64,000 bases of DNA, taken from the NCBI GenBank assembly GCA_902761955.1, contig CACWMM010000005.1:1-64000 (forward strand). Reading direction: 5' to 3'. This document shows, in pieces, positions 1 to 8,107 of this stretch. The DNA is from Parafannyhessea sp902761955. GTDB taxonomy: Bacteria > Actinomycetota > Coriobacteriia > Coriobacteriales > Atopobiaceae. A program made the position numbers and the translations under genes. Every line of letters begins with the position of its first letter. The first letter of the stretch is position 1. Below the pieces are notes generated by a model, which was not told the origin of the DNA, did not search any database, and saw only the letters and a list, made by a program, of their open reading frames with translations.

Positions 1-731
1 ACGCTCTTGTTGGGAGAGATCCTGGGCGCAAGCTTGTGCTTGCCGAGCTTTGATCCCACGAAGTACGCGCACGAGTCGCTGAGCCAGATGGACCCCATGA
101 CCGCAAAGGTGAGAAGGGCGCCCCTCCAGCCGGGGAAGGCGTCGCGGATGATCACGATACTCGAGAACGCGAGCGACGTGTAGATGGGCCCGAACACCGT
201 GAGGGCCACGTCGCCCATGTTTGCCCGCGGCGTTGACACGTACCACAGCGCACACACCACGAGCAGCGCGAATATGACGAAGAACTCCGAGTCCGAGATG
301 TTCGAGAGCGGCGCGAACGGGAAGATTACCGCGAATGCGAGCGCTATGACGTCATTTGGCATCCTGCCGCTGCGGCGAGACATCTTAAGGAACTCCGAGC
401 AGCACAGGAACGCCATGACCGCGATGAGGATCGCCGTGGGCCACGTGCCCAAGAACAGGCACGCGACCGTGCCGACCGCGTAGATCGCACCGGAGACGAT
501 GCGCATGGTCATGGTGGAGGGGTGCTTCCCGCCGTCCTTCTGTCCGGCCTCCGAAGCCTTCGCGGCCTTGGCCCCAGGCTTTGCGTCTTGCGCGGTCGGC
601 GCCTCCGGCTTCGGCGCCGTGGCAGATGCCTGCTCCGCGGGACTCTGCGTCGGCGCGCCCTCAGTCACGGACGCGTCGTCCTTCCGGGACTCCACGTTCT
701 TCTCGACCTTGTTGTCACCCATGTCGCTCAC
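1..731 (-). CDS. cdsA: Phosphatidate cytidylyltransferase (CDP-diglyceride synthase), 3' end beyond window
   Basis: Converts phosphatidic acid and CTP to CDP-diacylglycerol, the precursor of membrane phospholipids; an integral membrane enzyme. The visible part has a hydrophilic Ala/Lys/Pro-rich N-terminal tail of about 55 residues, then several hydrophobic segments. It ends with the family motif region GKHKLAPRISPNKS at the window edge, so the C-terminal catalytic part is missing. I chose GTG at 731, which overlaps the uppS stop and lies 12 nt after a GGAGG; an in-frame ATG at 722 is the alternative. It is the last visible gene of the pyrH-frr-uppS-cdsA run. Confidence 0.9.
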   Translation of the reverse strand, partial: MSDMGDNKVEKNVESRKDDASVTEGAPTQSPAEQASATAPKPEAPTAQDAKPGAKAAKASEAGQKDGGKHPSTMTMRIVSGAIYAVGTVACLFLGTWPTAILIAVMAFLCCSEFLKMSRRSGRMPNDVIALAFAVIFPFAPLSNISDSEFFVIFALLVVCALWYVSTPRANMGDVALTVFGPIYTSLAFSSIVIIRDAFPGWRGALLTFAVMGSIWLSDSCAYFVGSKLGKHKLAPRISPNKS

Positions 732-1513
732 TTGCCCGTAACACCTCCAAAGCGCCGGTTCCTGCCCTGGAAGGAACGAACGGCCCTCAAGTACTCCCAG
801 CGGTCGAAGTCCGGCCACAGGGTGTCAGTCACATAGAACTCCGTGTATGCCAGCTGCCACAGCAGGTAGTTGGAGAGCCTCAGCTCGCCCGACGTCCTGA
901 TGAGCAGGTCGGGGTCGGGCATGCCCGCCGTGTAGAGCCTGGACGAGAAGAGCTCATCGTCCACGTCGTCGGCAGACATCCTGCCTGCGGCCACATCCTG
1001 CGCGATGCCCCTGCACGCGCGAACGATCTCCGCGCGCGAGCCATAGTTCACCGCGAGCGCGAACGTCATGCCGTCGTGGTCTGCCGTCTCGTCGAGCCCT
1101 TCCTGGAACACGGCACGCGTCTCGTCCGGAAGCTGCGTAAGGTCGCCCAGGAAGCGCAGGCGCACGTTCTCCTGATGGAAGAGCGGCAGCTCCTTCAGGA
1201 GGGTCGTCGCAAACAGGTGCATCAGGAGGTTGACCTCCCTCTGCGGACGCTTCCAGTTCTCGGTCGAGAACGCGTACACGGAAAGCGCGTCCACGCCGAG
1301 CCGGACGCTCGTTGTGACGGTCTCGCGCAGCGAGTCTACGCCCGCGACGTGCCCCTCGGAGCGGTCGAGCCCGCGTGCCTGCGCCCAGCGGCCGTTGCCG
1401 TCCATGATGATGGAGACGTGCCTGGGAACGCGCTCGAGGTCGACATCCGCAAGGGAGATGTCGTCGGGTGCGTCCGCGTAGTACGCCGCGAGCTTATCCA
1501 AGTCGCGTTTCAA
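728..1513 (-). CDS. uppS: Isoprenyl transferase (undecaprenyl diphosphate synthase)
   Basis: Condenses isopentenyl diphosphate onto farnesyl diphosphate in cis to make undecaprenyl diphosphate, the lipid carrier for peptidoglycan and other wall polymers. The 261-residue protein has the signature IIMDGNGRWA with catalytic Asp38, then FSTENWKRP, and the C-terminal RTSGELRLSNYLLWQ substrate-binding block. The start is TTG at 1513, seven bases after GGAGA, directly behind the frr stop. The tight packing with frr and cdsA indicates co-transcription. This is an ordinary member of the family. Confidence 0.96.
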   Translation of the reverse strand: MKRDLDKLAAYYADAPDDISLADVDLERVPRHVSIIMDGNGRWAQARGLDRSEGHVAGVDSLRETVTTSVRLGVDALSVYAFSTENWKRPQREVNLLMHLFATTLLKELPLFHQENVRLRFLGDLTQLPDETRAVFQEGLDETADHDGMTFALAVNYGSRAEIVRACRGIAQDVAAGRMSADDVDDELFSSRLYTAGMPDPDLLIRTSGELRLSNYLLWQLAYTEFYVTDTLWPDFDRWEYLRAVRSFQGRNRRFGGVTGK

Positions 1514-1514
1514 G

Positions 1515-2060
1515 CTAGATCTCCATAACCTCGGAGGTCTTCTCCTTCAGCATGGAGTCGACCTTTGCGACGAACTCGTCCGTCACCTTCTGAATCTGCT
1601 TCTTCTCGCGGTTCACGTCGTCCTCGGAGAGCTCCTCGTCCTTCTCGGCGGCGTGGATGGCGTCGCGGCGGGCGTTCCTGATGGCTACGCGCGCCTCCTC
1701 CGCGTACTTGTTGCAGTCCTTCACGAGCTCCTTGCGGCGCTCCTCCGTCGGCTTCGGGAACGGCAGGCGGATGGAGACGCCGTCGTTGCCGGGGGTAATT
1801 CCCAGGTCGGAAGCCTCGATGGCCTTCTCGATCGCCTTGAGCGCCGTCTTGTCCCACGGCTCGATCACGAGCATGGAGGCCTCGGGGACCTTCACGCCCG
1901 CAAGCTGCGTGATGGGCGTGGGCTGTCCGTAGTACTCGACGCTGATGCCGTCGAGCACGTGCGCGTTGGCGCGTCCCGTGCGAACCCTGCTGAAGTTGAA
2001 CTTCAGCGCGTCGATCGCCTTGTCCATGCTCTTCTTGGCGGAATCGGTAAAGGTGCTCAT
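1515..2060 (-). CDS. frr: Ribosome recycling factor
   Basis: Together with EF-G, splits the post-termination ribosome so that its subunits can be reused. The 181-residue length is standard. The N-terminal region has the typical FSRVRTGRANAHVLDGISVEYYG block, and the C-terminal helix contains the VNREKKQIQKVTDEFVAKVD segment. ATG 2060 follows AGGAGAGCGAA. It lies 9 nt downstream of pyrH, the usual bacterial pyrH-frr pair. Confidence 0.97.
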   Translation of the reverse strand: MSTFTDSAKKSMDKAIDALKFNFSRVRTGRANAHVLDGISVEYYGQPTPITQLAGVKVPEASMLVIEPWDKTALKAIEKAIEASDLGITPGNDGVSIRLPFPKPTEERRKELVKDCNKYAEEARVAIRNARRDAIHAAEKDEELSEDDVNREKKQIQKVTDEFVAKVDSMLKEKTSEVMEI

Positions 2061-2069
2061 TTCGCTCTC

Positions 2070-2789
2070 CTATTCGTCTACGACGGTCGTGCCAACGTGC
2101 TCGCCGCGAAGCGCCCTGTCAAAAATGCCGTCCTCATCGAGGTTGAACACCATGATGGGCATGTGGTTGTCATGGCAGAGTGCCGTCGCGGTCGCATCCA
2201 TAACGTGAAGGTCCTTGTTGAGGACGTCCATGTAGGTGATGGTGTCGAACTTCTTCGCATTGGGGTTCTTCATGGGGTCGGAGTCGTAGATTCCGTCGAC
2301 CTTCGTCGCCTTCATGAGGATCTCCGCGCCGATCTCGCACGCGCGCAGCGCGGCGGCGGTGTCCGTCGTGAAGTACGGGTTTCCGGTGCCTGCGGCAAAG
2401 ATCGTGATGCGGCCCTTTTCCAGGTGCCTGATCGCGCGACGCCTGATGTAGGTCTCGGAGACCTGGTGCATCTCGATGGCGCTCATGACCCTGCAGATCA
2501 TCCCGTTGCGCTCGAAGGTGTCCTGCAGAGCAAGCGAGTTGATCACGGTCGCGAGCATGCCCATGTTGTCGCCCTGGGCCCTGTCCATGCCTGCCGCCGC
2601 GCCAGAGAGGCCCCTGAAGATGTTGCCGCCACCGACGACGACAGCGATCTGCATCCCCGCGTCGTAGGCGGGCTTGAGCTCCTCAGCAATCTTCTGCGGA
2701 ACGTCGGGGTCGATGCCAAACTCCTTCGAGCCCATGAGGGCCTCGCCAGAGAGCTTAAGAAGCACGCGCTTGAACTTGTAGTCGGACAA
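2070..2789 (-). CDS. pyrH: UMP kinase
   Basis: Phosphorylates UMP to UDP with ATP, feeding pyrimidine nucleotide synthesis; normally a hexamer controlled by GTP and UTP. The 239-residue protein shows the amino acid kinase fold: KRVLLKLSGEAL at the N-terminus, the VVGGGNIFRG loop, and FAAGTGNPYFTTDTAAALRA. The start is TTG at 2789, six bases after GGAGG; no ATG fits the family N-terminus. It begins a new transcription unit, because a strong terminator follows tsf upstream. Confidence 0.97.
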   Translation of the reverse strand: MSDYKFKRVLLKLSGEALMGSKEFGIDPDVPQKIAEELKPAYDAGMQIAVVVGGGNIFRGLSGAAAGMDRAQGDNMGMLATVINSLALQDTFERNGMICRVMSAIEMHQVSETYIRRRAIRHLEKGRITIFAAGTGNPYFTTDTAAALRACEIGAEILMKATKVDGIYDSDPMKNPNAKKFDTITYMDVLNKDLHVMDATATALCHDNHMPIMVFNLDEDGIFDRALRGEHVGTTVVDE

Positions 2790-2845
2790 TCCAGGCCTCC
2801 AGTCACTTGGGGAAGACTAAAAAGCTGTTCGTTCACGCTCATAAG

Positions 2846-2851
2846 ATTCTA
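2846..2851 (-). promoter_or_regulatory. Putative -10 element of the pyrH operon
   Basis: In the gap between the tsf terminator and pyrH, the minus strand reads TAGAAT here. The corresponding -35 region is poor, so this is only a candidate promoter. It fits the need for a new start after the tsf terminator. Confidence 0.35.
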
Positions 2852-2904
2852 GCAAAGCGCGAGAAGAACCACCCAGCCAATAGGCAAGCAGTCCCCAGCG
2901 CCAT

Positions 2905-2935
2905 ATAAAAGGAGCCGGTGCATGGCACCGGCTCC
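2905..2935 (-). terminator. Rho-independent terminator after tsf
   Basis: On the minus strand an 11-bp perfect stem (GGAGCCGGTGC paired with GCACCGGCTCC) with a 3-nt loop at 2911-2935 is followed by TTTTAT. It ends the rpsB-tsf transcript. Confidence 0.9.
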
Positions 2936-2957
2936 ACACAAAACACTCTGTCCCTGG

Positions 2958-3827
2958 CTACTCGCCGAAGGAGAAGCGCACGAAGCTGACGACCTTGACG
3001 TCGTCACCGAGGCTCTTGGAGACCTTGGCGGCGAGCTCGTTGATCGTGACGCCGGACTCCTTGATGGACTCCTGCTCGGTCAGGCAGTTCTCCTTGTAGA
3101 ACTTCTCGAGCTTGCCAAGGGCGATCTTCTCCTGGATGAACTCCGGCTTGCCGGACTCGGCGGCCTGAGCCATGTAGATGCTCTTCTCGTGCTCGAGGAC
3201 CTCGGCGGGGACGTCCTCGCGACGAGCGGAGACGGGGTTGGATGCAGCGACCTGCATCGCGACGTCGTGGGCAAAGCTCTTGAACTCGTCAGCGGCGGCG
3301 GTCTCGGGCTTCGCGAACTCGAAGGTCACGATGTCGGCGAGCTTGCCGTTGTGGTGGACGTACTTCGCAAGGGCGCCGTTCTCCACGGAGACGCGCTGGA
3401 AGCGGGCGACCTTCATGTTCTCGCCGATGACGTGAATCATCTCGGTGAGCTCGTCGGCAACGGTGCTCTCGCCCATCTTGCAGGCCTTGAGAGCCTCGTC
3501 GTCAGCAGGGTCGTTCTCGACGACGACCTTGGCAAGCTCGTTGGCGAAGCCGGTGAACTTGGGGTTGGTGCCGACGAAGTCGGTCTCGCAGGTGAGCTCG
3601 AGAAGAGCGCCGGTCTTGCCGTCCTCGGAGATGTAGGCGGCGACGGTACCCTCGTTCGTCTCGCGGCCAGCACGCTTGACGGCCTTGGCAACGCCCATCT
3701 TGCGGAGAACGTCGACGGCCTTGTCGATGTCGCCATCGGCCTCGACGAGAGCCTTCTTGCACTCCATCATGGGGGAGTCGGTCATCTCGCGCAGCTGCTT
3801 GACGAGGGCGGCGGTAATCTTTGCCAT
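2958..3827 (-). CDS. tsf: Translation elongation factor Ts
   Basis: Guanine nucleotide exchange factor that regenerates EF-Tu-GTP. The 289-residue length is normal. The N-terminal UBA-like domain has the family motif TDSPMMECKKALVEADGD near residues 16-33, and the region around residues 75-85 (TCETDFVGTNPKF) forms the EF-Tu contact core. ATG 3827 follows AAAGGAGGGGCAAC. It is co-transcribed behind rpsB (48-nt gap) and closed by a terminator. Confidence 0.97.
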   Translation of the reverse strand: MAKITAALVKQLREMTDSPMMECKKALVEADGDIDKAVDVLRKMGVAKAVKRAGRETNEGTVAAYISEDGKTGALLELTCETDFVGTNPKFTGFANELAKVVVENDPADDEALKACKMGESTVADELTEMIHVIGENMKVARFQRVSVENGALAKYVHHNGKLADIVTFEFAKPETAAADEFKSFAHDVAMQVAASNPVSARREDVPAEVLEHEKSIYMAQAAESGKPEFIQEKIALGKLEKFYKENCLTEQESIKESGVTINELAAKVSKSLGDDVKVVSFVRFSFGE

Positions 3828-3875
3828 GTTGCCCCTCCTTTGGGGTTGAAATCTTATAGAGCTTCTGACCTTAGG

Positions 3876-4631
3876 CTACTCGGCAGCGGGGGTCTCGACC
3901 GCAGGCGTCGTCTCGCCGGCAGCCATCTCCTGCTCGGTGATCTGCTCCTTGCCGGAACCAGCCAGAACGGCGTCGGCTACGAGCTCGCACATGAGGTTGA
4001 CGGAGCGAATCGCGTCGTCGTTCGCGGGGATGCCGTAGTCGACGACGTCCGGGTCGGAGTTGGTGTCGAGAAGGGCGACGACGGGGATGTGCAGGCGGTT
4101 GGCCTCGCGGATGGCGATCTCCTCGCGCTTGCTGTCGACGACGAACAGGGCCTGCGGCAGGGTGTGCAGGTCACGGGCACCACCGAGGTTGCGCTGGAGC
4201 TTCTCGAGCTCCTTGGTCAGGACAGCCTGCTCCTTCTTGGGAAGAAGAGCCATGCGCCCGTCCTCGACCATGGCCTCGAGCTCCTCCATGCGGTCGATGC
4301 GGGAGCGCATGGTAACGAAGTTGGTCAGCATGCCGCCGAGCCAGCGCTGGTTGATGTAAGGCATGCCACAGCGCTCGGCCTGGGTGGCGATGGGCTCCTG
4401 AGCCTGCTTCTTGGTGCCGACGAACAGCACGCGACCGCCCTTGGCAGCGGTGTCCTTCAGGAAGGAGTAGGCCTTGTCGGCGTCGAGCACGGTCTGCTTG
4501 AGGTCGAGGATGTAGATGCCGTTGCGCTCGCCGAAGATATAGGGCTTCATCTTCGGGTTCCAGCGGCGCGTCTGGTGGCCGTAGTGGCAGCCAGCCTCGA
4601 GCAGGGTGCGAATGTTGATCTTAACAGCCAT
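3876..4631 (-). CDS. rpsB: 30S ribosomal protein S2
   Basis: Component of the small ribosomal subunit. The N-terminus MAVKINIRTLLEAGCHYGHQTRRWNP is typical, as is the FVGTKKQAQEPI block. Start ATG 4631 is preceded by GGAGGTTTTCAGA. The in-frame ATG at 4646 sits inside that ribosome binding site and is not the start. The protein has 251 residues with an Ala/Glu-rich C-terminal tail. It has a leader of about 136 nt from a good promoter and a conspicuous hairpin (4686-4710), which could serve autoregulation as in other bacteria. Confidence 0.97.
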   Translation of the reverse strand: MAVKINIRTLLEAGCHYGHQTRRWNPKMKPYIFGERNGIYILDLKQTVLDADKAYSFLKDTAAKGGRVLFVGTKKQAQEPIATQAERCGMPYINQRWLGGMLTNFVTMRSRIDRMEELEAMVEDGRMALLPKKEQAVLTKELEKLQRNLGGARDLHTLPQALFVVDSKREEIAIREANRLHIPVVALLDTNSDPDVVDYGIPANDDAIRSVNLMCELVADAVLAGSGKEQITEQEMAAGETTPAVETPAAE

Positions 4632-4685
4632 TCTGAAAACCTCCATTGGTTGGTCCTCCGTGTGATATCAACCCCGTACGAACCA

Positions 4686-4710
4686 CCTAAGGCGCGGCTG
4701 TCGCCTTAGG
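4686..4710 (-). promoter_or_regulatory. Hairpin in rpsB leader
   Basis: A 9-bp perfect inverted repeat (CCTAAGGCG with CGCCTTAGG, 7-nt loop) lies 55-79 nt upstream of the rpsB start, inside the predicted leader. There is no T-run, so it is not a simple terminator. A role in S2 feedback is possible but unproven. A 12-bp palindrome, TCACACGTGTGA, lies nearby at 4732-4743, just downstream of the predicted transcription start. Confidence 0.5.
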
Positions 4711-4773
4711 CACCGTGGCCGACGAGTCGTCACACGTGTGAATTTATGCCGTGCGGTCGCACAGCGAGAAGAA

Positions 4774-4802
4774 ATTATAACAGCGGGAGAGCCGTTTTTC
4801 CA
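4774..4802 (-). promoter_or_regulatory. Sigma-70-type promoter of rpsB-tsf
   Basis: On the minus strand a consensus -10 TATAAT (4774-4779) is preceded at 17 bp by TGGAAA (4797-4802; 4 of 6 to TTGACA). This predicts a transcription start near 4767 and a leader of about 136 nt. Confidence 0.75.
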
Positions 4803-4917
4803 CGGCGTGAAAAAATCGTATCAGCTCCACAAGTCGCGTCACGGCCCGAGTCGCATCTCGTCGGCGTGCCTTCGCTTTCGTACTCCACAGACTTCACCTC
4901 TATGGCCTTCGGCACCC

Positions 4918-5841
4918 TTACTCTCCCCTCGGGTGAGCCTGCCGAGCCGCTGCTTTCATCCTGTCAATCGTGAGGTGTGTGTATATCTGCGTCGTCGAGA
5001 GGTCGGCGTGTCCAAGAAGCGTCTGCACGCTTCTCAGGTCGGCGCCGCCAGAAAGGAGCTCCGTAGCGAACGTGTGCCTCATCGCGTGTGGGGTGACCCG
5101 TCTGTCGATGCCCGCCGCTACTGCCCTCCTCTCGAACACGGTCCTGAGTGCGTCCGCAGACATCCTGTTTCCGCGGGTGGAAAGGAAGAGGGCCTCTTCT
5201 CGCGTGTTGCCTTTCGCGGCAAGCCCTGGCCTCGCCTCCAAGACGTAGGACCTGACCCTCTCCGCCGCAAGGTCGTATATCGGTACGATGCGGGTCTTAG
5301 AGCCCTTTCCTTCGAGCCTCACCTGTTCCTGGTTGAGATCAACGTCCCTTACGTCGAGCTTCGACACCTCGGAAATTCTCGCTCCGGTCGCGTAGAGAAG
5401 CTCTAGGAAGGCCCTGTCCCTCACGTCCCTCGCATCCCGTCCGTCGCAAGCCTCCAACAGCCTCTCGGCCTCGTCTTCGGTAAGCGTCCTCGGGAGCGTC
5501 TTCGCCCTCTTTGGGCTCACGATTGCCGCCGCTGCGTCCTCCGTGGTCACGCCCTCCTCCACGAGCCACCTGTAGAGGTCTCGTACCGAGGAGAGTCTCC
5601 TATTCATGGTCGCTGTCGAATACCTTGCTCGACTCATCTCGGCAAGGTATCCCCTAAGCTCGGCGTGCGTAACGTGGAACGGGTCGACCTGCCGTCTTTT
5701 CACCCAGTCGAGATAAGACTGTAGGTCCCCCGAATAGGCCCTTACGGTGTTGTCCGAGAGTCTTTCGACTCCACCTATGTGCCTGAGGAACCGCCCGATG
5801 CACGAACGGAACCTCTCGGGCTCCCGCGTATCAGTATCCAT
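4918..5841 (-). CDS. xerC: Tyrosine recombinase XerC (chromosome dimer resolution)
   Basis: Site-specific recombinase expected to act with a partner at the dif site to resolve chromosome dimers. Counting from ATG 5841 (307 residues): an N-terminal SAM-like core-binding domain at 10-100 and a catalytic domain at 115-300, with Arg155, Lys182, His252, Arg255, His278 and nucleophile Tyr287 all present. The reading frame extends upstream into trmFO (to 5895), and a GTG at 5856 is also possible; no start has a strong Shine-Dalgarno. Position behind trmFO and dprA is the classic xerC neighbourhood and argues against a phage integrase; assignment as XerC rather than XerD rests on this context. Confidence 0.9.
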   Translation of the reverse strand: MDTDTREPERFRSCIGRFLRHIGGVERLSDNTVRAYSGDLQSYLDWVKRRQVDPFHVTHAELRGYLAEMSRARYSTATMNRRLSSVRDLYRWLVEEGVTTEDAAAAIVSPKRAKTLPRTLTEDEAERLLEACDGRDARDVRDRAFLELLYATGARISEVSKLDVRDVDLNQEQVRLEGKGSKTRIVPIYDLAAERVRSYVLEARPGLAAKGNTREEALFLSTRGNRMSADALRTVFERRAVAAGIDRRVTPHAMRHTFATELLSGGADLRSVQTLLGHADLSTTQIYTHLTIDRMKAAARQAHPRGE

Positions 5842-5857
5842 AGCGACGCACGTCACG

Positions 5858-7186
5858 CTATCGGCAGGTCTGGAAGAGGTCGCGACGCGACCCAAGGTAC
5901 CCGTCCAGGTCTCTGGCTGCGCGGTCCGCGTATGCCTGATATCTCTCCCTCTTCTTCAGTCGCCCACCTTCGAGCGGTGGGACGAGTCCGAAGTTCACGT
6001 GCATGGGCTGATACGGCTTGGTCTCGGGATTGGTCGCATATGCGACGAGCGATCCCAGCGCACCCGTCCTCGGAAGATCGACCTCCTCGATGCCGGTGAT
6101 GTCCGCATACGTGTTGAGGGCCGCAAGCAATCCTGACGCGATCGCCTCGGTATACCCCTCGGTACCGGTTATCTGCCCTGCAAGCCTCGTCTGAGTTCCC
6201 GGAATCCTGAACGTGTGGTCAAGCACCCTCGGGCTGTCCACAAAGGAGTTCCTATGCATCACTCCATACCTGAAAAACTCGGCGTTCTCGAGCCCGGGGA
6301 TCATTCGGAACACACGCTTCTGCTCGCCCCACGTCAGGTTCGTCTGGAATCCGACAAGGTTGTATGCGGTCAGGTCGGCGTTCTCGGCCCTGAGCTGCAC
6401 CGCCGCCCACGGCCGTCTGCCAGAGCGGGGGTCGGTCAGCCCCACCGGCTTCAGGGCACCGAACCTGAGCGAATCCCTGCCCGTCCTCGCTACCTCCTCG
6501 ACAGGCTGGCACGCGCTGAAGAGGTCGCTTTGCTCGAACTCCTTGGAGACGACGCGCTTCGCGGAGACCAACTCGTCGTAGAAGCTCTCGTACTCCTCTC
6601 GGGACATCGGGCAGTTGAGGTAGTCACCCCTGCCCTGTTCGTCGTAGCGCGACTGCGAGAACACAACGTCCCTGTCCAGCGACTCCGCATCGACGATTGG
6701 CGCTGCGGCATCATAGAACGAGAGGGAGTCGCCACCGACCTTCTCGGCAATCGATGAGAAGAGTGCGTCTCCGCAGAGCGGGCCCGCGGCTATGACGCAG
6801 TGGCCTTCAGGAATCTCCTCTACCACGCGACGCTCCACGGTGATGTTCGGGCTCTCCACGATTGCGCGGCCCACAAGCGCGGAGAACCTCTCCCGGTCTA
6901 CGGCGAGAGCCCCTCCTGCGGGTACGGCCGATTCCTTCGCCAGGCGGATGAGCCTCGACCCCATCTTATCGAGCTCCTCCTTCAGGAGTCCCGCCGCACT
7001 ATCGTGCCTCATTGACTTGAGCGAGTTCGAGCATACGAGTTCGGCGAATCCGTCGGTGTGGTGAGCGGCCGTGCTTGCCACTGGACGCTGCTCGACGAGG
7101 GTCACGGAAACCCCACGCTCCGCAAGCTGCAGCGCACACTCACTACCGGCAAGCCCCCCACCGATCACGACAACACTCTTCGACAA
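5858..7186 (-). CDS. trmFO: Methylenetetrahydrofolate--tRNA-(uracil-5-)-methyltransferase TrmFO
   Basis: FAD- and folate-dependent enzyme that makes ribothymidine at U54 of tRNA. The 442-residue protein opens with the dinucleotide-binding motif VVVIGGGLAGSECALQLA (residues 5-22). Cys52 and Cys226 match the functional cysteines known from the Bacillus subtilis enzyme (Cys53 and Cys226). The C-terminal LVPPLEGGRLKKRERYQAYADRA block is typical. The start is TTG at 7186, six bases after AGGAG. It is followed closely by xerC. Confidence 0.97.
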   Translation of the reverse strand: MSKSVVVIGGGLAGSECALQLAERGVSVTLVEQRPVASTAAHHTDGFAELVCSNSLKSMRHDSAAGLLKEELDKMGSRLIRLAKESAVPAGGALAVDRERFSALVGRAIVESPNITVERRVVEEIPEGHCVIAAGPLCGDALFSSIAEKVGGDSLSFYDAAAPIVDAESLDRDVVFSQSRYDEQGRGDYLNCPMSREEYESFYDELVSAKRVVSKEFEQSDLFSACQPVEEVARTGRDSLRFGALKPVGLTDPRSGRRPWAAVQLRAENADLTAYNLVGFQTNLTWGEQKRVFRMIPGLENAEFFRYGVMHRNSFVDSPRVLDHTFRIPGTQTRLAGQITGTEGYTEAIASGLLAALNTYADITGIEEVDLPRTGALGSLVAYATNPETKPYQPMHVNFGLVPPLEGGRLKKRERYQAYADRAARDLDGYLGSRRDLFQTCR

Positions 7187-7211
7187 CTCGCACTCCTCTC
7201 ATCAGTTATTC

Positions 7212-8105
7212 TCAGTGACCCATTCTATCCGAAGCACGAAGGAGCTCGGCTGTGGGTGAGTATCTTCCGTCCGGGAGTCGCACGACCATCCCCCGCGCCT
7301 CGTAGTCGCTCAGCGTACCAAGGATCGTGATGACGCTCTCGCCCAGTCTGTTCGCCAGCTCGTCCGCCCTCGTTGGAGACGCCACAAGGGCGGAGAGAAC
7401 GCGGCCGCGCTCAGAATGCGAACCATCTGCGCAGAGCCTGAGCTTGTCGTAATCCAGCGCGATGCACATCTCGAGGTCGCGTTCAGAGCACACGATGCTC
7501 GCACCGTCCGAGATGAGCTCGTTCGTCCCAACAGACTGCGGAGAGTAGATTGATCCTGGTATCGCATACAGCCTCCTTCCCATCGAGGTCGCAGCTTCCG
7601 CCGTGCTCATGGTCCCAGACCGCACGCCAGCCTCCACGACGAGTGTGGACTCGGACATCGCTGCGATGATTCTGTTCCTCTTTGGGAATGCGTATCTCCG
7701 CGGAGGGGCGCCCCACCTCTCGAGGGATATCACAGCACCCCTCGAGATTGCACCCTCGAACACGTCCCGCGACGATTGCGGGTAGACGACGTCGGCACCG
7801 CACCCACATACGACCACGGTTGTGCCTCCTGCCGCTTGTGCCGCCCTCAGCGCCGCCGCATCGCAACCGAGTGCTCCCCCCGAAACGACGACGAGTCCGC
7901 TCTCCGCCGCGATTCTCCCCGCCATCTCGGCAGTGGCGACCCCGTAGGGAGAAGCGCGCCTAGAGCCAACGATAGCAATGGCCATATCGTCGAGCACGCC
8001 TGCGACACCGATTCCATAGAGGCGCTCGGGAGGGTCGGAGAGGTCCTCGAGTCGCTGAGGATATCCCTCTTCACCCCGTCTCAACTCGAAGGATTCCTCC
8101 CCCAT
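7212..8105 (-). CDS. dprA: DNA-processing protein DprA/Smf
   Basis: Binds incoming single-stranded DNA and loads RecA during natural transformation. The 297-residue protein has a Rossmann-like core with the family motifs IAIVGSRRASPYG, VVVSGGALGCDAAALRAA, FPKRNRIIAAMS and YAIPGSIYSPQSVGTNELI. It ends with a winged-helix region of about 55 residues. The N-terminal SAM domain of longer homologues is absent. ATG 8105 follows AGGAGGGGATAGGC, two bases after the comM stop, so the two competence-type genes are translationally coupled. Confidence 0.95.
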   Translation of the reverse strand: MGEESFELRRGEEGYPQRLEDLSDPPERLYGIGVAGVLDDMAIAIVGSRRASPYGVATAEMAGRIAAESGLVVVSGGALGCDAAALRAAQAAGGTTVVVCGCGADVVYPQSSRDVFEGAISRGAVISLERWGAPPRRYAFPKRNRIIAAMSESTLVVEAGVRSGTMSTAEAATSMGRRLYAIPGSIYSPQSVGTNELISDGASIVCSERDLEMCIALDYDKLRLCADGSHSERGRVLSALVASPTRADELANRLGESVITILGTLSDYEARGMVVRLPDGRYSPTAELLRASDRMGH

Positions 8106-8107
8106 GC

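Noticed and set aside
2922..4709. A 595-codon plus-strand open frame
   Set aside because: Antisense to tsf and rpsB, which are unambiguous; no ribosome binding site or domain.
4918..5841. Phage or integrative-element integrase
   Set aside because: All neighbours are housekeeping genes and the trmFO-xerC order is the conserved chromosomal one; no attachment repeats or tRNA adjoin it.
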